The notes under the pieces were generated by a model. The model was not told the origin of the DNA and did not search any database. It saw nothing but the letters and a program-made list of their open reading frames with translations. A stretch of 64,000 nucleotides of DNA from positions 79,264,055 to 79,328,054 of the forward strand of contig CM060952.1 of NCBI GenBank assembly GCA_030765055.1, written 5' to 3'. A program made the position numbers and the translations under genes. This DNA is from Mantis religiosa. Taxonomy: Eukaryota; Arthropoda; Insecta; Mantodea; Mantidae. This document shows positions 28,880 through 39,089 of this stretch, piece by piece; within the stretch, counting starts at the first letter, position 1, and every line of letters starts with the position of its first letter.

Positions 28880-31677
28880 CAGTACATTAACTTACATACA
28901 AAGATAGCAGATATCTTCTGGTTAAAAAGCAAAATGACCATTTAAAAAAAAGCAATAATATTCAGCTTTTTCCCAGTTAAAACAATCCTGTGTGACCAAA
29001 ACTGACTAGAAGTCATTTACAAAGCAACATATCATTATTGTTATTATTTGCGATAAATTATAGGAAGCAATTACAATAAAAAGGTTAAATGTCGCCAACA
29101 CCTTCAAGCATAACATTTGTATTCCACACTCTTTCATTGTTGTTATATAACTTCCTCTATACAAATAAATGCATACATATATGTATCTAAATTATAAATC
29201 AAAGCAATTGTTCATGTAAACATACACATAAAGCAAAATGAGCATACCTTAAAAAAAACTCACAAAACTAAACCATTTCTCTTTCTCTAATATGACATGT
29301 TCGTGCTGCTAAAAGTGGCTTTCATTTTTGACTGACAGTATCCGTTAGGGTCAATTCCGACAGGACGGACATTGTAATGTAGCTATAAGGCCACCCCAAG
29401 TGTTTTGTGTTTACATGGTGAATTAAATAAATATGTCTAAATATATGTGTGTAATGTGCACTTTGGGGATATTTGTTAAAATCTGAAGTACACTTCTTTT
29501 TGTGAAATTTCATCTTCAAAAGATATGTGCTTTTATATTTTAATATTTAAATATTGGATTGCAATGTAGTACAGGGCCATGGGGAACATCTCCAAACATT
29601 TAACTGGCTTCGACTGGTGGCCAACATGAAATGGAAACCTCTTAATTGGAGACTAAACTGCCAAAAGTTTTTTTCTTTTTATTTTTTTGTTTGGTTTTAA
29701 ATATATTTGGAAAACTTTACCCATCTTATAGGGGAAGTTTTGATTTACAAACTGGTAGCACTGTTCAGTATGACAGTTTCTCTGTATTAAAATCATGTGT
29801 TTTGTCTCTTTGGAAAGCTTTCCGAGTTTGTTTTCTCCACTTTTGCTTTGGAGCTTTTTCTATGCATGAAATTTTCTAATATAACACTTTTATAAAAGCA
29901 AAATTGAATTTTAGAATGAATATTTCTATGGACTTATTTTGGTGTTAATAAACAAAATATCATTGCTTATAATAGCTTTTAAAAGTGATGCTGACATTGT
30001 TATTCTGCTTGTAAGTTTGCAGATAAATTTTCTATTAATTTGGCACAGTTTGTCTTCAGAAGTTTCATAACAAATGCTTACTTTTGATTGTTCTTATTTG
30101 TCGGCTTGATCTAAATGCTCTATGTTTTAAATTTTCCCATAGATAAAGGTCACACTTGTATGTAATATCTGAATTATATGCTCATCCTATGGGAAACAGC
30201 AAGATTTTAATATATTTGTTGAAGAATAAAAAATGACACGCATGCAAAGGTAGTTTAAAAAAGCCTTAAATCCCTATTTTGTTCTCTTTGTATAAACACA
30301 CTGAAAAGCTTGCTAAGGAGGATACCTTTAAATATATTTTAATTTCCTATGACACAAAATATTTATGTTTTAATAAAACATACATTACAGTAATCATTTT
30401 AATTAAATATATAGAATGTTGCAGGATGGGAATATGGGTATAAATAAAATGCAACTGATGAGCAAATAGTAAATGTAATGACCCCTAAAATGTCTAGTTT
30501 CAATAGTGAAATAAAATCCTGCAGCAATGAATTTAAATGTTTTGATTGACTACTGCGATATGTGACAAAGGGATTGATTGCAAGATTCTTTAGAAATGAA
30601 ATGTATTAAAATCAATGAAAAACTTTATGTAATAATTTACCTCTTCTAATAAAGACATTAACACATATCTTATTAAAAAAAAGAACTTTTATTTAGAAGA
30701 GAAATATAAAATTTAATGAGTCAATTTTTTTTTTGGATCTTTTAATTTTTTTACTTCTTTACTTTGAAAGAGTGGTGAAACTTATTAAAATTTGAATAAA
30801 GCTATTGTTAAAACTTCAAAACAAAGTTTCTTTTTTCTTTTACTTTGTAGCACTCTAAGCCATGTAATTGTTAACCTCGGAAGACAAACTATGCACATTT
30901 ATATTTTATTTGCAAATGTCATTAATCTGCAAAATAATATTCCAGCACCTTCTATATTGACCCACCTGCCCACAGTCCAAGGCCATCATAAAGTTTGAGG
31001 TGGTTACCAAAGCTGACCCTGTACATGGCAAATTTAAAGAGTCACTATATCCTATTATATATATAAATATACATGAAGGCAGCATTTCTAATGGAATGAA
31101 ACATTTTTCATCCTTACATTGAAGCTTTTATGTACGACCTAATTTAATTACAGTGCATTAAGTACAAGAATTACCAAAAATATTTTTGTGAAAGCAGTTA
31201 ACATTTTTCAAGAGAAAATATTGGCTTTAAGCTTTTGCATTGTGTATTGTCTGAATATTAACACCAAGGAACTTACTTCAGCTTCAGCAGATAACACACT
31301 TCCATAATAATTACTTTTCTACTGTCAACAAACAATGAAAAAAAAAAAAAAAAAAATGAAATACACTTTTATCATATCTAATTCATAAGGTCACCAATAA
31401 GATTCAAAAGACTGAGGAAAGCTTCCATTGTGATATCACTTTTTAATATAAAATAGAGCTTTTTAATTTCCAACCCAGTCTTTTGAATTTATTACTAAAA
31501 TGAAAACGATGATTATGGAAATTAACAGTTTTTTAAAAAATATCCTTTTCTTATTTACTCTTCCTCCAGAATTGAATGATAACGTTAATATGTGCTCTTA
31601 TCATTTACAATAAAATATCATTCTCCAGAATTTCATGATTATTTTGACTACTGTTTTCTTAACAATGGAGAGGTTAT
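28880..31677 (-). other. AT-rich stretch downstream of limpet stop; possible 3' UTR
   Basis: About 2.8 kb following the limpet stop codon on the minus strand. It is strongly AT-rich, contains no open frame of interest, few obvious repeats apart from a poly(A) run near 31340 and many minus-strand AATAAA-type hexamers, for example near 30686 and 30909. The contrast with the repeat-dense flanks suggests it may be the long 3' UTR of the LIM gene. The transcript end cannot be fixed from sequence alone. Confidence 0.35.
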
Positions 31678-31835
31678 TTACATCAGCTTCTGTTTAGCAC
31701 ATTCAGGGCAGATGATATCGTCACCATCAGTGATAAACCCTCTCCCAACTAGAGATGTCTTGCAGCTGGCGCAAATGAAGCAATCATTATGCCAGTGGCG
31801 ATCTTCAAAAGAGATGAATCTGGTACCTCCAATAC
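31678..31835 (-). CDS. Lmpt: Limpet/FHL-type LIM protein, last coding exon
   Basis: Terminal coding exon of a four-and-a-half-LIM-domain family protein. After a GTGCAG acceptor, it completes a split Gly codon and reads IGGTRFISFEDRHWHNDCF, then the zinc ligands CFICASC and CPEC, and stops after CAKQKLM with TAA at 31678-31680. This is the last LIM domain. FHL and limpet proteins are LIM-only adaptors acting in muscle, at focal adhesions and in the nucleus as transcription co-regulators; no catalytic activity is expected. The phase joins the exon at 34996-35182. The ending DDIICPEC...KQKLM is characteristic of insect limpet C-termini in my recollection of the family. The symbol rests on that similarity. 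Confidence 0.9.
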
Positions 31836-32204
31836 CTGCACAAACCAAATAACACACTTCACTTTATCTTATGACTTTTTGTACTCATTGTTCTACAAAT
31901 TAATTCTGTAGAAACTTATTACTTTGTCTATCACATACACAGTAGGCAGAGTATTGCATTCTACCGAAATATGCAATACCAAGATTTCAGCTGAAATACA
32001 CGTTTTGAGGTCCTCCTGATAAAAATATCATTTTTAGTATGTGTATCAAGAACACCCTCGCACCATGTAGTAGTATAAGAGGGAAGTTAAGATGTAGTAT
32101 GTGTACGTGTGTGTGTGTACGCATGCGTGCACATGTGCCTGTGTTTGTGTATGTCTGTGAACAGCATAACTCAAAAATAAAGCTAGCTACAATGAAGCAA
32201 TGAA

Positions 32205-32406
32205 TATTACACAAATATAACTATTTGTAACAAAAACTTCACTTATCTTAAGAAAATTATGTCAATTTTTCTTATTAATTGAGATCGATTTCACAAACGA
32301 TGCAAGCAATTTGTTTGTGAAATCAATTTCAATTAATAAGAAAAATTGACATCATTTTCTTAAGGTAAGTGAAGTTTTTGTTACAAATAGTTAAATTTGT
32401 GTAATA
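32205..32406. repeat. Long inverted repeat, 94-bp arms
   Basis: Arms 32205-32298 and 32313-32406 pair with about five mismatches around a 14-nt spacer. Located in the limpet intron between the last two coding exons. AT-rich; no coding potential. Confidence 0.9.
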
Positions 32407-32559
32407 ATCTTCCAAAGAAATGACAGAACGATTTTCAAGAAAACTCTCCTCACCCCAATAGAAACTTTCATGAAAATCTAATTTTATCAAAAAATGCTCA
32501 AACAATTTTGATTAAAATACTATACAATTAACAAATTTTAAGATAAATGAAATGTATAT

Positions 32560-33020
32560 TTTTAATTTCCTGTTAAGGTCCTCAGAACATTCTGGATGAC
32601 TTTTGTATAACTGGTAAACTATAAAGAATAAATAAAATTGTACTGCAAAAAACTGTAGATCTTAAAACACACAATTAAGTTAGAATAGAATGAAATTGTA
32701 TTAAATAAATTAAAATAGAATGAATCTTTCCTGAAATATTTATTGTTATTTTAGATTGAATCTTCCAATACTTTATATTTTTGTCAAATGGAAAGTCAAT
32801 TCATATTTTTATCCCTTAGCCATGCAAACAGAACACAATTTCAAAAACATTATATAGCGACCAGTTCTTTAAAACATTTGACTATCAATTAAAGTCTACT
32901 GTATTCCCTTGTAGCTAGCAATAAGATAACGTTTATCTTGATTAACATGAAACAGATAAAATATGCTAGGCATTTTTAAAATACTTTGTACAAGTGTGAG
33001 TAGAAAAAGTCATGTGGGTG
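32560..33020. repeat. Dispersed AT-rich repeat copies
   Basis: Contains TTCTGGATGACTTTTGTATA (also at 60139), GAATCTTCCAATACTTTATA, CATTTGACTATCAATTAAAG and TCTACTGTATTCCCTTG with TTATCTTGATTAACATGAAA. Same family as copies near 27.6, 49.9, 53.8, 60.2 and 63.8 kb. Relative orientations differ between blocks, so the copy may be rearranged. Confidence 0.65.
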
Positions 33021-33639
33021 GAACAAAAGTTTTTTTTTTCCCCCTATTTACTTCTTGTTAATTATGATAAACATTTGCAGTAATAGTCTAATTAGACATT
33101 CTATTGTAGGTACAGGAATCAATAGTCAGATGCTTGAAAGAGAATGCAATATTTTTGCACATACTTTTCATGACATTGTGAAAAACAAAACAAATGAACA
33201 ATGATGGGGGTTTGTGTGGCAAACAAAAAACAAGTTACTTTTAAATAAATTGTGTATTATAAGATATGTATAATTTTTCTGTTCTGTATTTTTGACTATC
33301 TCTTATGATTTTCAGTTATACCGAGGTTAATGAGAATCAAGAGGACTTCTGAGGCTATTACCATGGAATTCAAGATATACTTTTCATTTGTTATGAATAG
33401 GGTCCAGATATTTAGCCAGAAGTTAGTGAAGTTAGTTGTGCATGAGATATAGATCGTCAACTGAGTTAGTCATCTTCTCGTGCTGTTGGTAAATAGTGAA
33501 AGAGAAAGGAAAATGTGCCTTCAGAGTCTAATGTTAATGCAAACAGCTCAGAGTTTTTGACATGATCGTGATGGTGATCGTGACAAAGTGATGGTGGGAG
33601 CAAACATCCCCTTCTGAAAAGTAGAAAATAGTTATTTCA

Positions 33640-33805
33640 AGCAGTTTATAGAAAAATATATAGGAAAAATATTGCCATCCGAGTCCAAAATATGCAAGGA
33701 ACACCTAAAGCTGTGCTGCAAAGACATACTCAAGATATTAGAAACTTCGTGTCCAACAAAAGAATATGGGATTTCCATAGATGAAACGACAGTTTATATG
33801 GTAAG
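33640..33805 (+). pseudogene. hAT-type (DUF659-like) transposase fragment
   Basis: Reads LPSESKICKEHLKLCCKDIL and then YGISIDETTVYMVRTV, matching the segment before and at the first Asp block (SIDETTD..GRYV) of the same hAT-like group as 15560-16110. The conserved D-x-GR part is altered. Short and isolated in the limpet intron. Confidence 0.55.
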
Positions 33806-33959
33806 GACTGTAGCGCATGTAATTTCTGGTATTCTGAGGCATATATATATATATGTAATGTACTACTATCACAACAAATTAGCTTTTCATTTACTGTGCA
33901 CATTGTAAATATTAATGATTCCTTAGTTTATATTCATATATCTGGAAAATAAGTTTGTT

Positions 33960-34345
33960 TTGTGTAATTAATGAATAAATATACAAGACAGAAAGAAAAT
34001 TTACATGTACAATACTGCAGAACAAACCTAGCTGAATCCAGTGCTTATCACAATGGGATTAAATTGTTCAACAGACTACCCCCTAATATAAAAAACGTAG
34101 AAAATGTGAATATATTTAAGAAAAAGCTCAAAGCATATTTAGTAGAAAATTCATTTTATTCAATTATGGAATATGTAAATGGATAGTTCTGTATAAACCA
34201 GCTAATTAAGACTGTGTGTGAGTGAGCGAGCATTATTCTTAACTGTATTGTTTTAGTGTAAATTGAATTGTATTTCCATTGTACAATGTTGATGATTCCA
34301 TATCATGTAAACATGATCTTAAGGATGAAATAAATGAATATGAAT
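33960..34345 (+). mobile_element. 3' end of a non-LTR retrotransposon
   Basis: 33971-34186 ends an ORF2-like protein: LHVQYCRTNLAESSAYHNG, KLFNRLPPNIKNVENVNIFK and KKLKAYLVENSFYSI, the well-known C-terminal block of many insect LINE ORF2 proteins (xxYNxLPxxIK...FKxxLKxxL). It is followed by an untranslated stretch ending in GAAATAAATGAATATGAATA, a LINE-like short tandem tail. Only the 3' end is present, so this is a 5'-truncated insertion in the limpet intron. The clade is not resolvable. Confidence 0.65.
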
Positions 34346-34995
34346 ATATTCTATGACACTGTCCATCGTGTGACTACATTTGATAGATTACCATTGGGAG
34401 TATTTGCGTGACTGCATGGCACTCAACTGTGTTTCCGAGACACGGGTAAGGTATAACCCTGTCATATAACCCCGTCAAGTGACAAATAGAGTGAAGTCCA
34501 TAACCTTCAATGGTAAGGTGATATTGAGGATGGCAGTGTAATGGAGGATCTACAGTGTTTACCATGGACTTGGGGATACTTAATATGAGTTAGTCACAGA
34601 GGAAGCTGATATAAGGTCCACCCAGTCAAACCACAGACCTTCAAGGTAACACCAACTACCCCACTTCCTTTATATGAAATCTTCTAATCAAAACTGAAAC
34701 ATTTTTGGAGAAAATAGAAATTATTGAAATGAATTCTATGTAGTGGGCAGTATGAGAGGGGGATATCATAAAATCTTTGTGATTAAATAATCCTGGGTAA
34801 GAAAGAAGTACCATTCTCCAACAAGGAACTAAAACTGTGACCTTGTGATTTGGCGGCTGTGTACTACTCACCGCAGAAAAAGCCTTTGTTTACAATCAGA
34901 ACTTTGCAGAAATTAATAGCATAAACTTCTGTGGCCGGTCTTGTTATTATTAAGGTATTCTATGGCTTAAGGGATCTGGTGTAAAGAAGATATAC

Positions 34996-35182
34996 CTGTG
35001 ATTGGCCTGGAGCAGGATGTGCACCTCTTGGCAAACAGCTCACCAAAACAATCTGCGCAGTATGGCTTCTCATCACGAGAAGTGAAACGCTGGCCAGCCA
35101 GGGATGTGTTGCAGTGAGTGCAAGTGAAACATTCACGATGCCATGGTTCGTTCTTGTAAGTTACTCCTCCACTGGTGATAAT
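34996..35182 (-). CDS. Lmpt: Limpet/FHL-type LIM protein, penultimate coding exon
   Basis: A 187-bp exon with TTGCAG acceptor and GTATAT donor. It begins on a whole codon with IITSGGVTYKNEPWHRECF, continues with zinc ligands CFTCTHC, the segment AGQRFTSRDEKPYCADC and ends in LFAKRCTSCSRPITG, the last Gly codon being split with the final exon. It therefore holds the second half of one LIM domain and the first zinc finger pair of the next, the usual exon arrangement of FHL genes. The text resembles the equivalent part of vertebrate FHL2 closely. Phases on both sides agree with the neighbours. No lesion is seen. Confidence 0.92.
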
Positions 35183-35727
35183 CTGCAATAAGTAAACAAC
35201 ATTCCTCTTCAATGTCATATACATTTGATTACTATGACCGCAATACTTATATTTTAAGTATATCTTTAAAACCGATACTGCATCTGTCAAAACAATTGCC
35301 ACTTGTACAAACTTTGAACAATAAACATACAGAATGGAACAATATAAACACAAAGATGTAGCCCCTGTCCTTGTATTGTTCATGATACATTGATAGAATT
35401 AAAGATCAGAATATTGAACTAAACTTTCTGATTTCAAATTAGTAGCATCCAGAGAAAGAAATTTACAGTATTTATACACAATTTAAATATAACTAGGATA
35501 TAACACATGGAAATAAAACCAAAATATCCTTTATTCATCAAAACTGTTTTAGGCAATCTATTTAAGAAAGAGCAAATATAAATATTTGGTTACAATTTGA
35601 ACTTATGAGGATGAGAGGATATAACAAAGAGAATTACAAAATTTATTAAAATAATTGGGATAATTAGTAGGATAATCTTGCTATAAAGTATAAACTTGAA
35701 AGAAGCGTAGAGAGAGTGAAGCACAAC

Positions 35728-35924
35728 TTAGCACATAAGTGAATCGAGAAGATATTGACACACTGCTTCTCTCACACGGTTTTTTCACAGAACATGTTTC
35801 AAGAGCTTTTGCTCTTGAGTCGAGTTCCAGCTCATAAGAGCAAAAGCTCTTGAAACATGTTCTGTGAAAAAACAGTGTGAGTGAAGCAGTGTGTCAATAT
35901 CTTCTCGATTCACTTATGTGCTAA
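35728..35924. repeat. Long inverted repeat, 89-bp arms, Penelope-tail-like
   Basis: Arms 35728-35816 and 35836-35924 pair with about two mismatches; spacer 19 nt. The right arm follows the order of the Penelope-like tail at 16.62-16.73 kb: CATAAGAGC, then TTGAAACATGTTCT, a run of A, GTGAAGCAG and TGTGTCAATA, against CATAAGAGCC, GCGAAACATGTCCT, GTGAAGCAGATGTGTAATA. So the foldback is probably an inverted pair of Penelope-like termini. Located just upstream of limpet exon 34996-35182. Confidence 0.85.
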
Positions 35925-35999
35925 TCTTGCTATGCTTGACATGTCAATGCAGGTCCCAGCAACAAGCAGGCAACTTGTGGGAACAAAAACTGCTAAAAT

Positions 36000-37895
36000 T
36001 ATGCAAGTGAGCAGTTTTGGCCTTTTGGAGATCAAAAGTAATTTCATCATTTCCAGTTACCAATTGTGGGTGAGTTATGCAGTTCTGGGTATTTGTTTCT
36101 ACGTAATTCATTATTACCACATAAGTTCTTGGGAGCAAACATGCATCGTTTTGGAGTTTGACATTTGGAATAAGATGCTGTGTTCATGAACACTTTCTTT
36201 AGATTTGTTTACTGCTTCACAGTTATTACCTAATGTATTTTTAACATTTCTTTGCTACTTCTAGCTTTATGTGTAATATCATTCACCTGTATTAAATCTC
36301 TATCATTCACGGTGATTACTTGTATTACATTTCATTATTAGTTCATGCCTTTTCCTAGCACAGCATAAAATTGTTTCCAAGTATCAAATGCTTCTGTGTT
36401 TTATATTTATGTAAAGTTTTTAGTTGGTACCTAACATTGTGCCATGACAGGAGCAAGTTTGCAGCAAGTTCTATTACCATATATCCACATCAATTTATAG
36501 AAATGGAGGATGAGTTGATGTTATAAATATCTGGCAGGAGTAGATGTTGCTTCTCAGACCCCCTAATCACATTTTAAGACGTTTTCCTTTTATTGGAAAA
36601 CACAGCCATAATGGAGATGATGTTCCAACTCTCATGTTGATGTCAGCTTACATATACTGACGAGTTAGTATGGGGTGGAGACACAGGTGTAACATTTATA
36701 AACCCTGTTTGGATCGTTACTGTGACTGTTACCAATTAAATTTTTTGAATGTTAGAAATACAAATTGTGTGAGGTGACACTATGGCAGTTCCCAGCAGCC
36801 TTTCTTCCTTCCTGCATGTTTACAACACAATCATTCTAATGGTTCCCATTCACTTTTACCACATTATATCTTGATTTTAACGCAGGAAATTATTGCAATT
36901 ATTCTTCTATCATATTTTTATAAAACTATAAATACTATCAGTGTGTCTTATTCTGTATTAACGGTGACTAAAGTATATAAAGGGTAGTCCCCAAAATTTC
37001 TCAACCTTACTATAAAAATACAATCAAAATTCTGTGTCGCTAATTTGAAATAAATGCGCTTGATGTTGTCAAGATAGAACAGTTATTGAAGTTGTAATGT
37101 TGGAACTGGATCGTTTTCCTTTCTGTATTTGCGCTATTGCTATTTTTCATCAATAAAATATATGTCATATTTTCTTAATGTGAAGGGTAGATGAACAAGA
37201 CGAGTTTGACACGTGGCTGGTTTAAACCAAAGGTTTCTCACCGGAGTGCAACAGTGCATTACTTCCAGCAATATTCTGTATCACTAAGGGTTGTTTGAGA
37301 TGTCAGCCACACAATGAGAACATATAATGTCTAAAATTTAATACTTTTATAAGTCAGGCATCTCAATAAGGGTGATAAATCACAAATTGAAAGTTGAGTG
37401 TAACAGAAAATGAGTAAAAGTGTGACAGATGCTCAAAGGCATGAACCAAGGACAAGGTTAGACATATGTATGTGAATCAGGTGATGGGAATAAAACGTGC
37501 AGAGAAGAAACTTAACTTTTATAATATGAAATAAGAAAGAGGGCATGACTATTTGGACATTGGTCAAGGTTTTATTTATATATAAATAACCAGTAAAGCT
37601 ATTCTTACAAGAAAGAATGTTGGATCAAGTTATGCAAAAGATTGACTGATGCTAGATTTGCAGAAGACATCTTGTTTCTAGAGTGGTACTGCAGCCTAAG
37701 CCAAAATCCTTAACTACTGCTGCATACAGACTCTTTTGCCTGGAAAGTCATGGTTGGCACTCGAACATCGTTCGCTTAGTACATAACCATAGATCAAGCA
37801 ACTCTTGACACTGTGAGAGACAACTCATTGAAGGAAGAATGGACCTTGACTTTGGAATATCACATTAGTTCAAACATTTATATTTGTGGACTAAC
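36000..37895. other. Limpet intron, unassigned
   Basis: AT-rich, no exon or recognisable element apart from scattered short similarities. Frames up to about 100 codons show no domain. Confidence 0.5.
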
Positions 37896-38065
37896 CTTGT
37901 TGCATTTTACACAGCGAGTGGCAAACTTCTCCTCATAGCAGGTGGCACAGTAGATCTCCTGCTCACGAGGAATGAAACTCTTGGTGCCAATCGGGGTCTT
38001 GCACACACAGCAGCAGAAACACTTCTCGTGCCATTGGCGGGTCTTATATTCCATCTTCTTGGTGC
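37896..38065 (-). CDS. Lmpt: Limpet/FHL-type LIM protein, upstream coding exon
   Basis: A 170-bp exon, TTTCAG acceptor, GTTAGT donor. It codes for GTKKMEYKTRQWHEKCF, ligands CCVC, the segment IGTKSFIPREQEIYCATC and finishes with FATRCVKCNK, where the CxxC opens the following LIM domain. It joins exon 34996-35182 without a split codon. Upstream exons carrying the earlier LIM domains and the start codon are not visible in the remaining 25.9 kb, so the next intron is very long or the gene starts beyond the window. Alternative first exons inside the window cannot be excluded. Confidence 0.92.
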
Positions 38066-38359
38066 CTGAAACAATAACAAGGATACATATCACTTTCTCC
38101 ACCCAAAAAAAAAGGTATTTTGTTTTCCTATCTACTCCATGTTAATCGTGATGTACTATCAACAAAGTAAATGTCCACTTTCTGCGGGACAGTATCATAC
38201 ATGCATTCCATTACTTCTGTTGCTAAATCGGCCATGTTCGTGGTCGCCATTTTAGCCTGTTACTCACTTCAATGATTTCTAAGGATATATTGAAGAAAGA
38301 TTGACCACGTATCACAACGCAAGTAGCAATTCTCTGAATCTGAGCAATTAACTACATGG

Positions 38360-38988
38360 AGGATAGAGCCAACATGAAAAATTCAATGACATGGCCGGGA
38401 TTTGAACCACGGATATTCTGGTTTCCGTCCAGTCGCTCTAACCCATTGAGTTACCATGGCCAACGTGCCGTCCTGACATTAAATTCTCCATTTGACTCGT
38501 ATATTTCCCCGGTAGACCACTAAGGGCTCTCGCATCCGAGATACGCCGTTTGTGGCGACTTACTATCGCAAGCACCTGAGTCCCAGGCTTCATCATTTAA
38601 CTCCTATTATTTTAGTTAATTTCCATCAATTAACTAAAATAATAAGAGTTAATTTCCATCAATTAACTAAAATAATAAGAGTTAAATGATGAAGCCTGGG
38701 ACTCAGGTGCTTGCGATAGTAAGTCGCCACAAACGGCGTATCTCGGATGCGAGAGCCCTTAGTGGTCTACCGGGAAAATATACGAGTCAAATGAAGAATT
38801 TAATGTCAGGACGGCACGTTGGCCATGGTAGCTCAATGGGTCAGAGCAACTGGACGGAAACCAGAAGATCTGTGGTTCAAATCCCGGCCATGGCATTGAA
38901 TTTTTCATGTTGGCTCTATCCATCAAAAACCTTAGCCTATAAACGGCTAGTGTGGAGAAATGATTAATTTCCATCAATTAACTAAAAT
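38360..38988. mobile_element. Inverted-dimer tRNA-derived SINE with 10-bp target-site duplication
   Basis: The segment is flanked by AACTACATGG at 38350-38359 and 38989-38998. Within it, 38361-38640 and 38642-38921 are near-perfect reverse complements (about 280 bp each) with practically no spacer. The right arm carries a tRNA-like head in sense: A-box region GTAGCTCAATGGGTCAGAGC and B box TGGTTCAAATCCCGG; the left arm carries it in antisense. The unit TTAATTTCCATCAATTAACT occurs twice at the centre and once at the right end (38966-38985). A single insertion of a dimeric or foldback SINE is the simplest reading. Confidence 0.85.
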
Positions 38989-39089
38989 AACTACATGGCT
39001 TTGGAAACTGTGCAAGAAAAGCGAAAGTCCTTGGAATTAAGATTTTAACAGAACCAAATTCTGTATTGGTTATAAGTCACGGTCTATCA

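Noticed and set aside
36975..37060. Possible mariner terminal repeat at GGGTAGTCCCCAAAATTTCT
   Set aside because: No inverted partner and no transposase text nearby.
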